Source of the DNA: Chamaecrista fasciculata
Taxonomy: Eukaryota > Streptophyta > Magnoliopsida > Fabales > Fabaceae
Assembly (NCBI GenBank): GCA_003254925.1
Contig: QANZ01005755.1
Location: 278,282-342,281, forward strand
DNA length: 64,000 bases
Direction: 5' to 3'
Both the position numbers and the translations under genes were made by a program. Under the pieces are notes generated by a model that saw only the letters and a program-made list of their open reading frames with translations, had not been told where the DNA came from and did no database searches. This document shows, piece by piece, positions 36,661-48,461 of this stretch; positions within the stretch are counted from its first letter, which is position 1, and the number at the start of each line of letters is the position of its first letter.

Positions 36661-38369
36661 TAATATCTTTGACTTGCAGGAGTAGCAGTTCAAGAAATAG
36701 GAGAGTCGTGAAAAACTTTATTGACCAGTCCCCTCAGTCAGTATTCAGAAAAAGCTCTCAAGTTATTATATATGAGGACTGAACAAATTCACCATTCATG
36801 AGTTCACCATATATAAAAAGGATGCTTAAAATAGAGAGTGTATGTGAACCAAAAGGTAGAGTGGGGCATGGTAATGGACTAATGGTATTAAACTATATTG
36901 GTGTGTGAGAGAGAGGCTCAGTCTCCAATACAAGCGAACCATGTACTAAGAATGAGATTGATAATTGATATTTGATACCAAGAGGGACAACAAACACATG
37001 CACGGAACAGGAAATACGAAATGTGACCCTACATAACTCTACGTACGAAATGCACTGACTGGGACTGCTTAACTAATTACCCACGCCAAATCTCAATGCA
37101 ATTGCATATACAAAAAACCTTTTTCTCTGCCTTCTACCCTCTCTTGATGAGAGCACATGTAGGCATGTTACTTTTGCACTCTAAAGCTGAATACATAAGG
37201 GGCCTTTAAGTGTCAGCATCCAACAACTTCTCTCTATTTCACCAAACATCATTCAAATTCAAAGCCACACAATTCACCTAAATTTAGACTACAAACAATA
37301 GAGACTTAACTACTCTTCCATGACCGTTTATGCCACATTTGTTTTTATTGCTTCTATAATTATATCACTTGTAAGCAAATCAAAACATGGATCTAGTGTA
37401 TATATATAACATCACATCAGTGAAATTAAATGGGGATTGAGGATTGATTTAACTTGTCCAAGAATTAATATCTGTAACAGTCTAACAGAACATCATATCA
37501 TAAATTGGTTGGAAACAGATGTAGATCGATAGAAACATATAAACTATATATATTCATTCATCCCTAATACTTTGACCTGGGCTGCAATATAATTAACTCA
37601 TTATGATCTGTTAGAAGTACTAGTAGAGGAAAATGAAAAAGGCCCCATCAGGAATCACGCGCGACTTTATATTACGGATGTACCTCCACCATGTACAGAA
37701 ACAAAACAAGTGATGCTGTATAACAGAAATATCGTATGAAACCATGTAGCTAGCTTACAATCAAAGTTGACTCCTAATAGGGAACATGGTTGTACCCATC
37801 TGGGCCACATCAAAAACAAAAATGTATATATGTTCGATAATAATGGTAAGGATCCTCGCTCACAGCCACAGAACTATTGTAATTCAAGACAATTTGAGAA
37901 ATATGAGAGTAAATTAAAGGTGAAAATACATGATTAACTTACCTTGTGAAATGAGGATATAATTACAAGTTTACAACATCTTCGTACATATAGTGTTGAT
38001 GATGAGTATCCCCGAATCCCCGTGATTACCACTCTGAAACTCCAATATGAATTAATGGGTACTGTAAATTTGGAGCAACCCTAACCCTAAATTATATGCT
38101 TTGGATCTATAATTGACAAACAAGCACGGGTTATGATATGATATGCCAGGGAACATATTGAATTCTATTTGATCAGAACTCTGCGAACTTTTTGATTGAC
38201 AAATACTCGTGAACTAAATTCTTTGAAACTCGTGAATCGTAGTTCAACTGACATTTTGTTCGTTGGGTTGTTAGTTCAATCTCTCTATACCTTGCCTGGA
38301 CTCAGATTTGGAAAAAAAAAAATTTAAGTTAAATAATTTATTTTTATAAAATACAACTCAATTATATTA
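36661..38369. other. Intergenic DNA with no gene
   Basis: I see neither an exon nor a repeat with clear ends. A telomere-like 'accctaaccctaaa' at about 38079-38093 is a short motif seen in many plant promoters. Confidence 0.5.
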
Positions 38370-38692
38370 CTAGAGGCTTTGCGTGCCGGATACGCAAATA
38401 TGTATATAAAATATAAAATTATTTAAAAATAATTTGTAAGAGAGAATATCACAGGGTACCAAAGTGTCACTTTTTAAATCACCGAGTATTAAAATGAAAT
38501 ATGACCAAACCATAGAGTGCTAAAGTATAATTTACCCTTTTTTTTATGGAGTTTAAAATATTAATAAAAATCAAAAGTAACTTGTTTGAGGTGAGAGAAC
38601 GTGAGTTAAAAAGAAGTAGGTGATTTCTTCTTCTTTTTTATTTTTTTAATTCAATAATTTTGACCAACTATAAAGGGGTGGAACCATATAAT
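38370..38692 (-). mobile_element. Helitron-like element, lacking its terminal TC and carrying part of a MITE
   Basis: The minus-strand 3' end reads TGCGTATCCGGCACGCAAAG followed by a short spacer and CTAG at 38370. The other end, 'ggtggaaccatataatata', matches the 5' part of the copies at 30240 and 38697 but lacks the last bases. Inside at about 38449-38540 is the right half of a GGTACC-rich MITE, with 'cacagggtaccaaagtgtc' and 'gtataatttaccc'. Confidence 0.6.
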
Positions 38693-38696
38693 ATAA

Positions 38697-38876
38697 CTAG
38701 GGGCTTTGCGTGCCCGTTATGGCACGCAAATATGTATGTAAAATAAATAAGGGACTAAATTATTAACTTAGTAGAGAAAGATAGACCAAATAGTAAATTT
38801 TCTCTTATTTTTAATTTCATAGACTATAGTTTTAAACATAGACGACCAAAAAAGGGTGGAATCATATAATATAAGA
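38697..38876 (-). mobile_element. Short non-autonomous Helitron, head-to-tail with another copy
   Basis: On the minus strand the element starts TCTTATATTATATGATTCC at 38876 and ends GCGTGCCATAACGGGCACGC, then AAAGCCC and CTAG at 38697. The flanks are A and T. The hairpin arms pair fully (GCGTGCC / GGGCACGC). It follows the preceding copy with only four bases between, so the two are tandem in the same orientation. Confidence 0.82.
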
Positions 38877-40262
38877 TATAGATAATATTAAATATATATT
38901 TCAGATTTATAATTTATATTTTTATATAAGGAATTCAATTTTATACTTATACATAATATAATTAATATTATAATATATGAGAATGAGATATATTTATATA
39001 AATATATTAAAAAAATTTATTATAACAGGTTGAATACAAAAAAAAAAATTTGGGTATCCATATTCCTAAATTAAGATTCGGCCTTGAAATTTTTTTGGTA
39101 TAACTAATGTATCCACGTCAAGAATAATAACTAATCTCTTTGTCGTAGGTCAAAAATAGAATTACACTTAAAGGTAAATGGCTAATTATATTATATTTTT
39201 CATATTTAAAGGTGAAATTCAAACTCTCACTACTTAGTTAAGAGACCAAGTAAAAAATTACTAAATCACGCTCATCTTATTATTCAGACTTGAAATTTTG
39301 ATTTGATAAATCACTATACCTAGATTCATTCAATTTTTACTGGACTTGAATTAAAAGAAATTATGAATATCTATCAAATATGAATATTTTAATCATTTAA
39401 AATTAGATGAGCAGAGCACAGGTAGGTGTGAGAAGAAGAAATTGAGTCCACTGGCTAGTAAATGGATCGAATACAATAAATGATATTATTGAGCATTGAG
39501 GTCACGTAGCTCAGACGCAAAAAATACCAATATTGGCCCATCTAACGCTTCAAGACGAACTTTGGGCTCAAAGCCCAAATCTATTTATGCTTTCTCAGTT
39601 TCTTGTTATGAATACTCTTATAGTCTTATTTCATACCCTTTTCTGGGGGCCTTATTTCATACCATATTACCATAAGGAAAATTATTGACCAAAACAACAG
39701 TAACATAGGGAAAATTTATATGAAAGATTAAAAAAAATGATATGGGTTCTGGACCATTATGTAAATTTTGACGGATATTGGGCTTTGAATATTGGATATA
39801 TATATATATCTAACTTTTAATTTCAAATATCTTGTTTTATATCCACAAATTTTAAGTATGTTGAATATTTAAAATATGATAAGATATGATACTAGTAAAG
39901 TATAAATATTAGGTAAGGTGAATATAGTGAAAAAGAATCAGATACCCTATTGTTGCTATCTCTAGATGCATATCTAGGTGTTATGTAAGACTGTAGGAGG
40001 ATTGTAAGTCAATCATATATGCACTTTAGAAGAGATAACATGGAGAAAAAAAATAAAGAAAAAAGAAAGAGAGAACTTTTTGTGCATAATATTGTAACAC
40101 AAGAACAAAGCCCACGTTCAGGCCGAAAAAGAACAAAGCCCAAATGACTTGTATTGGAGATAAAACAATGCCTTAAAACCAAGACCATAAAATTAGTGGC
40201 CTGAACATCCAAGATTTTAAGGCAACACAGCCTAAAGCCCATAAACACTATAGGAGATAGTA
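38877..40262. other. Intergenic DNA with no gene
   Basis: AT-rich with no supported exon. Several 'agccca' motifs (39535-39580, 40105-40145) of the type found near plant gene starts occur, but no frame follows. Confidence 0.45.
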
Positions 40263-40690
40263 TCCAAGAATAATAAGGGTGATTGGTTGCCCTGTCTCCT
40301 GTTTCCATTTTCACAGAAAACGTGTTTTGTACAGTTTTTTTTGGAAATAATTTCTGGAAACATTTTTTGAAACATGCTGAAAACAGGAAACGTCAAAAAG
40401 ACGTTTCCAGTATTTCCAAAAACAAATTTATGATATTTTGCAACATTACACAAAAGTGAACTATTTAACCATGTTAATATCACCATTTAGTTATAATCAA
40501 ACTTAAAAACATATAAAAATTAATATTATTCAAGTTAACATAATTTAAAGATCAATGAAAACGATTTTTTGGCTTTACAAAACAAACATATTTCTTAAAT
40601 ATTGAAAATTTTGAAACGAAAATAAAATTCTAAAAAGGAAAACAGAAAATAAAAACATGAAACATTTTCTTAAACCAATTACGCCCTAAG
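40263..40690 (-). repeat. AT-rich MITE-like repeat copy
   Basis: Inverted relative to the copies at 14450-15302 and 56395-56815. It begins 'attggttgccctgt', contains 'aaacaaacatatttc' and 'catttagttataatcaaac', and ends 'aaaccaattacgccct'. The two outer ends are inverted partners. It is non-coding and likely hAT-like; the target duplication is unclear. Confidence 0.6.
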
Positions 40691-43090
40691 GAATTCTGCC
40701 CAAAAAATACGTTATTATTCTAATCTCATTCTCTCGTTACTTCCTTTTTCATGTGAACTAGCTTGATCATCCCTTTTAAAAAAAAATTGATGATTAAAAT
40801 AAAATACGAGAACATATGTTATTTTCTTGCTGGGGTTCGGCTGGCCACGAAGCAAAGATCATAACAGTGAAGTTATTCAAATAATCGAACGACCTTAATT
40901 GCTTTTTTTTTTCTTTGGGGTAAGAACCTTGATTGCTTTTTGGTTAACCCATTTTTATGTTCATATCAATCTAACCTGTTCACGTGTAATAATTTGACCA
41001 CTCTCAAAATAAATAAATCAACAATCAACGATCAAAGACTTTCTCTATTACAGTAGATTTGCTATATAAATCAACTAAATATCAACGTTTTCTATCTTTT
41101 AATATTGGTTAATTGGTCACATTTTATTCATGAAATGGGTTCACAGTTAAGTTATTAATAAATAAATTTTTGAAAACAATTTTTTCATTAATTTTCTTTA
41201 GTTTCTCCTTCCCCAAATAATTAAACTATCCCTCATTTGTTTTACTCTACTTATTGATGCCTCTATATAAGTCTTATTCATACATATTCAAACCACTTAA
41301 ATTTGTTTCGATCAATTTCTCTATCATAAATGTTAGCTCAGAATAAATAAATAAATAAACCATGTCTCTTTTTCTAGTTTTAACGGTAACAATCAATTTT
41401 GTTACAACCCCAATCAAGACTCGTGGTAATTTTATTAGGATTTAGGGCCATGCTTAAAAAAATCTCATTGTTGTATCTATTATGACCTGACCTCTCACCA
41501 TTAGATAACCTTTGTATGGTGATAGATTGTCGTTTTCTTTTTCATTTTTTTTTTGGTTGTTTCAAATGAGATAAGAGAGAGATAGAAACAAATATCAATT
41601 TGATGCAACATTACAGTAGCATTGCCCATTTTCTTATGATTTCGTTGGGCTTTGTATCCTTTAAAGAAGATAAATCCGGATACGTGCCATTCATAAAAAT
41701 TGATAAAAAATGAAAATTTGCATAATAGCATATACTAACTATCATCATTATTAAATGAAAAAAAAAAACTATCATCATTATTCATTATTACATATTACAT
41801 AGTACAGATGTCGAATAACTTGTCTCTTTCACAATTTAAAATTTCCCTTAAACTGCTTATGTTATAGACAATATTAATTTTTTTTTTTTTAAAAAAGAGT
41901 TCTGAGAAATTAATAAAATGTGACCTTTAATTTTACTTAGATTTTTACCATTTCAATATTTTAACCATTATTAATATTTACTTGATGAGATTATAAAAAG
42001 TTATGAGAAATTAATAAAGTGTGACCTTTTGACAATTTGAATTTTCTATAGTATTTTAGGAGTATTGTGCTAAGAAATATACGAATAAGTTAGAGGGAGA
42101 ATGTGTCACTGGGACTCACTTTCTCTCTCTACTTGTTTCCTTCTCTCTGCACTTCACCTATAATACACTTATAGAAAATCCAAATTAGACCTTTTAATTG
42201 GTGTGATGCTTACCCATTAATAACTCTTCATGTATACAACTTCAAATTTTATTTGCCTCTATGATTTCTGGCGTCCTTTCCATTATTAAACTATTTTTTT
42301 CTTTTTCTCTGAAGACGTGATCTCATCATTTTGATTTTAAACAAATCCAGATAAATAATAAAGGCGTGCATTTCAAATATATGATCTCTATCATTCTATG
42401 TACAATCTATTCATTTAATTATTTGGTCTTTTAAGTCAATATAATCTCCAAAATATAATTAGCACCATTCGGCCTTGTGTCCCAAGGTGATTGAGAAGGT
42501 AAGGCCAGGTCACCAAGACACAATGCAACATTATTCCACTTACAAGGTAGGACTTTGAGTTGGATATATAAAGTGTAATTTCATGCATACGGCATACTAA
42601 TACCATTTGGCGTTCGGACAGAAAAAAAATGGCTTAATAGTTAATATAAAGGTGTACTTGTTGGGTTGTCTATCACTACTATATTATATGTGGGAGAAGT
42701 TTTCTGGTCGTCCTCCTATACTTATACTAAGATAAAAATATTACATGTCATTAAAATGAGAGGAATCTTATTATTTAGTCATTTCTTTTTTACTAAGTCA
42801 ACATTCGTCATTTATTTTATATATATATTTAGTGACCTGACCCCTAGTAAAAGACGGGTAATCCGTCATTTATTTTACTAAGTCCTAACGGGCACGTAAA
42901 GCCCCTATATATATACATCAGTCTATGAATATATGTTTTAGACAAAAAAAAACAATATATGAATATATATGTTGTGGAATCTTTATAGTTTGGTTCTTTA
43001 AATTTTTTTGTGCATTTTAAAAAATAATATATATATATATATCTCACAAAATAATAAATATATAAAACATATTTTTTTATCACTATCTCT
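40691..43090. other. AT-rich intergenic DNA
   Basis: No gene. A diverged direct repeat, 'gagaaattaataaa(a/g)tgtgacct', occurs near 41904 and 42004. At about 42870-42908 'taacgggcacgtaaagcccct' looks like a broken Helitron 3' end on the plus strand, missing one side of its hairpin. Confidence 0.5.
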
Positions 43091-43550
43091 TACTCCCTCT
43101 GTCCCAAAATATCTGCTTTGTTGGAGAATTTTTTTTGTCTCAAAATATCTGATGTTTTATAAAATCAAGAGAGTACTAATTATTTTTTTACCATTCTGTC
43201 CCTATTAAAAGTCAAAGCTATTGAATTATTAAGAGTAACTAGGAATAATTTAATGAGGGTAATTTACTCTTTCAACTCAAATTTCTTTTATTTTAGAAAA
43301 ATCAATCATTTCTCTGATTGCAGAAAAAGTTTAGGTGAGTTGGACCTCGGAGGCTCACCAAGGCCAGGGTAGGCCTCCAGGCTTTATGAGCGCTTATAGA
43401 GGTACTTACAGATCGCCTACCAACAAGGTCCTCACATCGGCAGTGGGAATCAAACTCACGACCTTGTGGGTTATGAATTGACTCCTTACCAACTGGGCCA
43501 ACCTTTATTGGCTAAATCAATCATTTCTGATATTATGGGACAGGGGAGTA
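43091..43550. mobile_element. Stowaway-type MITE (Tc1/mariner) split by a SINE
   Basis: The left end TA-CTCCCTCTGTCCCAAAA and right end GGGACAGGGGAG-TA are the well-known Stowaway terminal repeat, flanked by the TA target duplication. Removing the SINE and its duplication leaves about 250 bp, the usual size. An internal second copy of the terminal motif lies near 43135 ('gtctcaaaatatctgatg'). Confidence 0.88.
43320..43513 (-). mobile_element. tRNA-derived SINE inserted in the Stowaway MITE
   Basis: The minus strand begins near 43513 with 'ggttggcccagttggtaagg' (box A-like), has 'gtgagtttgattccc' (box B-like), then 'gtaagtacctctataagcgc', and ends 'ccaactcacctaaac' near the T/A-rich junction. 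It is flanked by a long duplication, AAATCAATCATTTCT, at 43299-43313 and 43514-43528. This is the best-preserved member of the family in the window and orders the insertions: MITE first, SINE later. Confidence 0.9.
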
Positions 43551-45280
43551 TTTTATCTCTCTGAGATATACAATTGTATACAAAATGCAGAGAATATACG
43601 GTAAAGGATCCAAGTCGGTGTTGGGGTAACAAAATCAATCAATTAAGCATTTATTGGCAAGTTGCAATTCTAGCTCGAAGATGATTTTAATTTTTATGCA
43701 TACTCCGTAGATTAGATTGAAACTGAATGATGTGGGGGATTGACTAGAATTAATTATAAGGTAATGATGGGCACTTGATTTTATTGAAATGAATTAGTAT
43801 ATGTTTATATATTAGGGAAAATCTAAAAAAAAACTCTATAGCTTTTGCATACTAGTTTTTAGACGTTGGATTTATTTTTTTATGTTGAAATTTGTACAAC
43901 AAATATTATTAATATTTATTTCACATATCTCAAAACAAAAAAAAATCCCATGACTAAAAATTAGTGTGCAAAAGCTATTTAATTTTTTATAGCACAACTC
44001 TATATATTCTTCAAATATCTGTCGAGAAAATAATTAAAGAAACACATTGAATATTGTTTTTGTTTTTGTTTTCTAATGGACACATTGAATATTGTCGAGA
44101 TGAATTTTGAGGGCCAAAAGTCATGGAGAATGATAGATGACAACACGTGCCACGCATTACGCGTCTTTTACTTTTTGGACTCCTAGCTTATCTAGCTAGG
44201 CTAGGTATATGGCTAATATAGCAAATGTTGTACACGTGCCATCATTTTTCTTATTTTAGGTATAATTAATGATCCAATCCAATGTTGTACTATTATATAT
44301 CCCATTATAATTACGATTATCCCTAAGTTCCTTGTATGTTTAATTATGGAAATGGATCTTATAAAGTTCTTGTAAAGTATAAGAGAGAAAGGAAGAGAAA
44401 AAAAAAATAGAGAAAGAAAAAAATATTATTTTATATATTTTTATTTCATGAATTTCATATTTTTTTTCTTTTTCTTCCTTTATCTCTCTAATTTCATAAA
44501 AACTCTAGAGAAATGAACTCTAGAGAATTCAATCTCGTTTAATTATAGTTCTAACAGAAATCGAAACACATTAATTCATTCAATTTTGGGATTTGTTAAA
44601 GAGAGATGGTTTGCTAAAGTACCTCATTTTTCAATTATTAGGTTTTTTTCTTGAGACTTATGTAATAAAATTTGTTACTTACCCAAATCTCAAAACAGGG
44701 AAAAAAAAAACCAACAATTAAAAAATTAGATGTTTTAACAATGGTGTTTTTTGTAATTTTTTTTTAAATCATAAGGATAAACATGAAGGGAGAGGAATGT
44801 AAAAGTATTATCCTCCCAAACTATTAGTAAATCTTTAGACACATCTCGAAAATGTACATATATATTGATCCAATAATTTGAAAGCATGGTACTTTTGCAC
44901 TCGCCAATAACCCAAATTATAATATTATACTTATATTTCATCTAATCTAATCCTCCTTAATTTGACCTATACTTTTGTAGACGGTATTTTTTATTCTTAA
45001 TTTTAAAAAAAAAATATTTTAACTAATTAATATTGAGTAGTAAAAAGATGATGTATATATGAAAGAGAAATAAAAAGAGAATTAAATGAGGAGATTGATA
45101 TATGATTGGAGTTGGGACGGAGGAGAGTGATGTTTGAGTGATAGTTGTGAATCAGATTTTCAATTATTGATAACGAACTCATAACCCCAATATTTACAAC
45201 GCCTCATCATACATATATGTATATATATATATCACAACTTCTATATATACATCCCCCTCTCACTTGCAAAATTTTAATTA
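43551..45280. other. Intergenic DNA with a small foldback
   Basis: A small inverted repeat at about 43828-43972 pairs 'agcttttgcatactagtttt' with 'aaaattagtgtgcaaaagct' and is MITE-like. At 44143-44172 'acacgtgccacgcattacgcgtc' style ACGT and CGCGT motifs cluster, with another 'acacgtgcc' at 44233, without a downstream gene. Confidence 0.5.
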
Positions 45281-45564
45281 GGGTAAATTACACTTTGGTA
45301 CCCTGTGGTTTGACCCTATTTCACTTTGGTACCCTGTGGTTTGAATCTTGACACTTTGGTACCCTGTGGTATTCTCTATTAACACTTTGGTACCCTTTGG
45401 AGCTATTTTGTAATTTTAACCATAATAAATTTTACAAAAATTACATATTGACCCCAAAAAATTTTTAAAATTTTCATTTTAGTCCTTATATAATATGTAT
45501 CCAGGGACCTATTTATAATTTTTTGATGTGCTAACAGCCAAGTGGCTCCTGCCTCGCTTTACCC
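45281..45564. repeat. Half copy of the GGTACC-rich MITE
   Basis: It starts GGGTAAATTACACTTTGGTA and is almost identical to 19539 and 53168 for over 150 bp, through 'tttggagctattttgtaatt'. It then continues 'ttacatattgacccc' as in the 53168 copy, and ends near 'gctttaccc'. The inverted right arm is missing and no target duplication was found. Confidence 0.7.
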
Positions 45565-48330
45565 AAAATATTGTTACATTGTGTTGCCATTAATCATATA
45601 TATACCAACCACATAATTTAGGCCACCCCTTGATTAACCCCATAATCATTATATATAAAGAATCACACACACACACACACACACACTTATATCAAAATTC
45701 AAAGATGCCTGCTTCTACTCCAATTATTAATTTTTACTCCTTTTTTTTTTCTAGCAACACTATATGGAGAGATTAATTATAAGTTTATAACTAAATAATA
45801 AAAATTGTTTATAAAAAATATTTTAAATTATTTATGTGACAAATTAACACGATGCCAAGTCTTTGACCTTAACATTGCATCATAATCTTTACTTTTGATG
45901 ATAACTTAAAACTAACTCTGTTAGTTTTTTTAGTCTTGATTGAATATGCAACACCGGTGTTAACTATATATATGTGTGTGTGTTTGCGGGGCATGATTAC
46001 AATTGAAATCCTAGAATAAATCCTTAATATCGATCAATAGTATTTAAACCCAAGAGGAAACTCATTTTAAGAAAACTAGCTAGTTTATAAGGTGAAAGAG
46101 CATAAGCTTCACTTCCGTATACTGTTGCCTATTAATTATTATATGCCAAGCACAATCGATATCATCTTCTTGTTTTGACCAAACGTGACCGGCCCCTCAC
46201 TTAAAATAAAATTATTTCATTATGAATGGACCATATATATATATACATATATATACTTTTTTTTTTTGTGGATATACATATATATACGAGTACGTGTAAA
46301 TTAAATTAGAAATAAGAGTGTTGAATTTCGCGTGCTATAATGTGGGTGACTTTTACACACACACAAGCCTCACAGAATATGTGGTGAAGGATTATGTTAT
46401 AATTTTGACCTGACGGCAGATATATATTAACAATAATTTAACACCAAAAAAGTTTGTGGTATATATATACATTGATATTTGATACACACTAAAAAGAAGA
46501 TACCCACAAAATAAATAAAAGAGGACCAACAACCAGAGAATATTAAAATTAGACAGGAACGTGGGGGATCGAAAGCTTTGGACAGGATCACAAAGGCGTG
46601 GAAGATTCGTATTATATCTAACGAAGCACTTAATATTCCTCTTTATTCATTAATTAATAATATATATATATATATATAAAATTCTATCATTCAAATAAAA
46701 CCCAAACAGATCAAGCAAAAAGACAAAAAACGGTGCCATTGGATTGGATTCATTGCTTTTGGGGTATCCACATTCCACGTGGCAGTGTCAATTCAGCGTT
46801 CTCGTCAAACTTGATTAATGCTTCATTAACTACTCGCGCCTTTCATTTCATCGTCATCTTACTAGCTAATCTTAAAATTAACACAAGAATGAGCTTTTTG
46901 ATTATAGGGATTAGGGACACACCGACAAATTTTTAATAGTAATTAGTATTATATATGTCGGTGTGAATATAAATACAATTAGTCTGAAAAAGTGGAAATG
47001 AGGAAAAGAAGTTCATAATCATATATAATACATATAATATAGATATAGATAGATATAGATAATTAAACTTCAAAATGCCTCCTTTAACTAAGCTCCCCTG
47101 ACTAAAAAAATGCTATCAATTAAGGACAAAGGAGATTTGGCAAATTAAAAAACTTACATTAATTAATATAGTTCCAAGATTGTCGCATTCTCATTGCAAC
47201 TAATTAATATGTTGAGCATCAATAATATCTCAGTTCTTATTCGCTTAATTCATGTGCATACGACAAATATATGCAAGTTGGCTTGCTTACACGAAGAATC
47301 TGGAAAGCTTGGCTCCCGTGAGTAGCTTTAGCCTTTATATAGGCATAGACAAAAAATCCACCAAAACTTTTTTTTTTTTTTTTTTTTTTTTNTTTTTTTT
47401 TTGTATTTTCTTGAAAATGAAGTTAGATGTAATATTTAATTAATATAAGTAACATTAATTAATTTATAATTGGAGTTTACTTATGATCCTGGATGGGCAG
47501 TCCCATTATTTTGGTATGCAAACAGCTGTGAGTCCGATTATCATATTTACCAATTCAATTTATTATAGTTTGGTCAATTTTCATTTTATTATTGTTGTTG
47601 TTGCTGTTATTATTTTACAAATGTCTCCTAAATATTGGGATCTTCTATTCAAAGAAGGTATAGTTTTAAAGTTGCTCTCAACATTTTATACTTAAATGTT
47701 GTGAAACTATGCTTTTCGTTATGTCCTGAAGTCAAGTACAACTAATATTTACAATAATTATAAAAGGGGAAAATTACTCCATGAATATTGGCGAATATTT
47801 GCTAGGCTCTGTGAGTAAGATTTCTTTTACTACTAGATTATCATCACTTGTATATTTTTTTTCTTCCAATTTTTTCTCCTTTTGATCCGCTCGTTATAGA
47901 TTTGATTATGAGCAGTTTAAAGAGTCACAAGGGGCAGAAGAAGCAAGAATGAATGAGACAACTTCATATATTTTTTAAAAGAATTGTTGTTTCAGGAAAC
48001 GTTGCGTTCATTGCTTTAATTAAGGGAATAATTAAGGTTAGTAGAATGAATGAATCATGAAACTTGTCCAAGTTTGACCAGGATTTACGGTACGTTCTGA
48101 TGGAAGAATGAATGGCCATGTGAATTTTAGTTGGTAATGTTTTTCTTCTTCAAAAGATATTTTTTAAAAAAAATAATAAATAAAAAGGAGTGGGTTTTGG
48201 AAAGAGATGTATGTGTGGGGTAGTGCGTAGATGATTGATCTCAATTCTCAACTTAAAGCTATGCCTATACTCCTTCCCTAGAAATCTATGCCTGTGCTTC
48301 TAATTAATTATAATATTTCTCCCTCCTATC
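45565..48330. other. Intergenic DNA upstream of LOG
   Basis: No exon supported. A CA tract lies at 45664-45686, AT tracts at 46225-46245 and 46660-46677, and a T run with an N at 47368-47402. A G-box CCACGTGG at 46775-46782 and a TATA-like 'tttatatagg' at 47335-47344 are isolated. LOG starts about 1.1 kb after the latter. Confidence 0.5.
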
Positions 48331-48332
48331 TC

Positions 48333-48340
48333 TATATATA
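48333..48340 (+). promoter_or_regulatory. LOG TATA box
   Basis: CTATATATAG lies about 125 bp before the LOG start codon, with start of transcription expected near 48365-48370. Both sequence and spacing are good for a plant TATA box. Confidence 0.6.
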
Positions 48341-48461
48341 GAGAGTACTTGTTGGAGTACTTCTGGTACTAATTAAGTAGTAGTAAAGTGAGGCTTCTGG
48401 ACCTCTATATAGAAGGGGTTACCTTACTATATCTGGGTAGTGAATGAATCAGTGTCCTGAA

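Noticed and set aside
38079-38093. Interstitial telomeric repeat
   Set aside because: There are only two units; this is the common telo-box motif length and not an array.
48444-48461. Upstream in-frame ATG as the LOG start
   Set aside because: It has T at -3 and A at +4. The ATG at 48462 has G at both positions and gives the usual family length. It remains possible.
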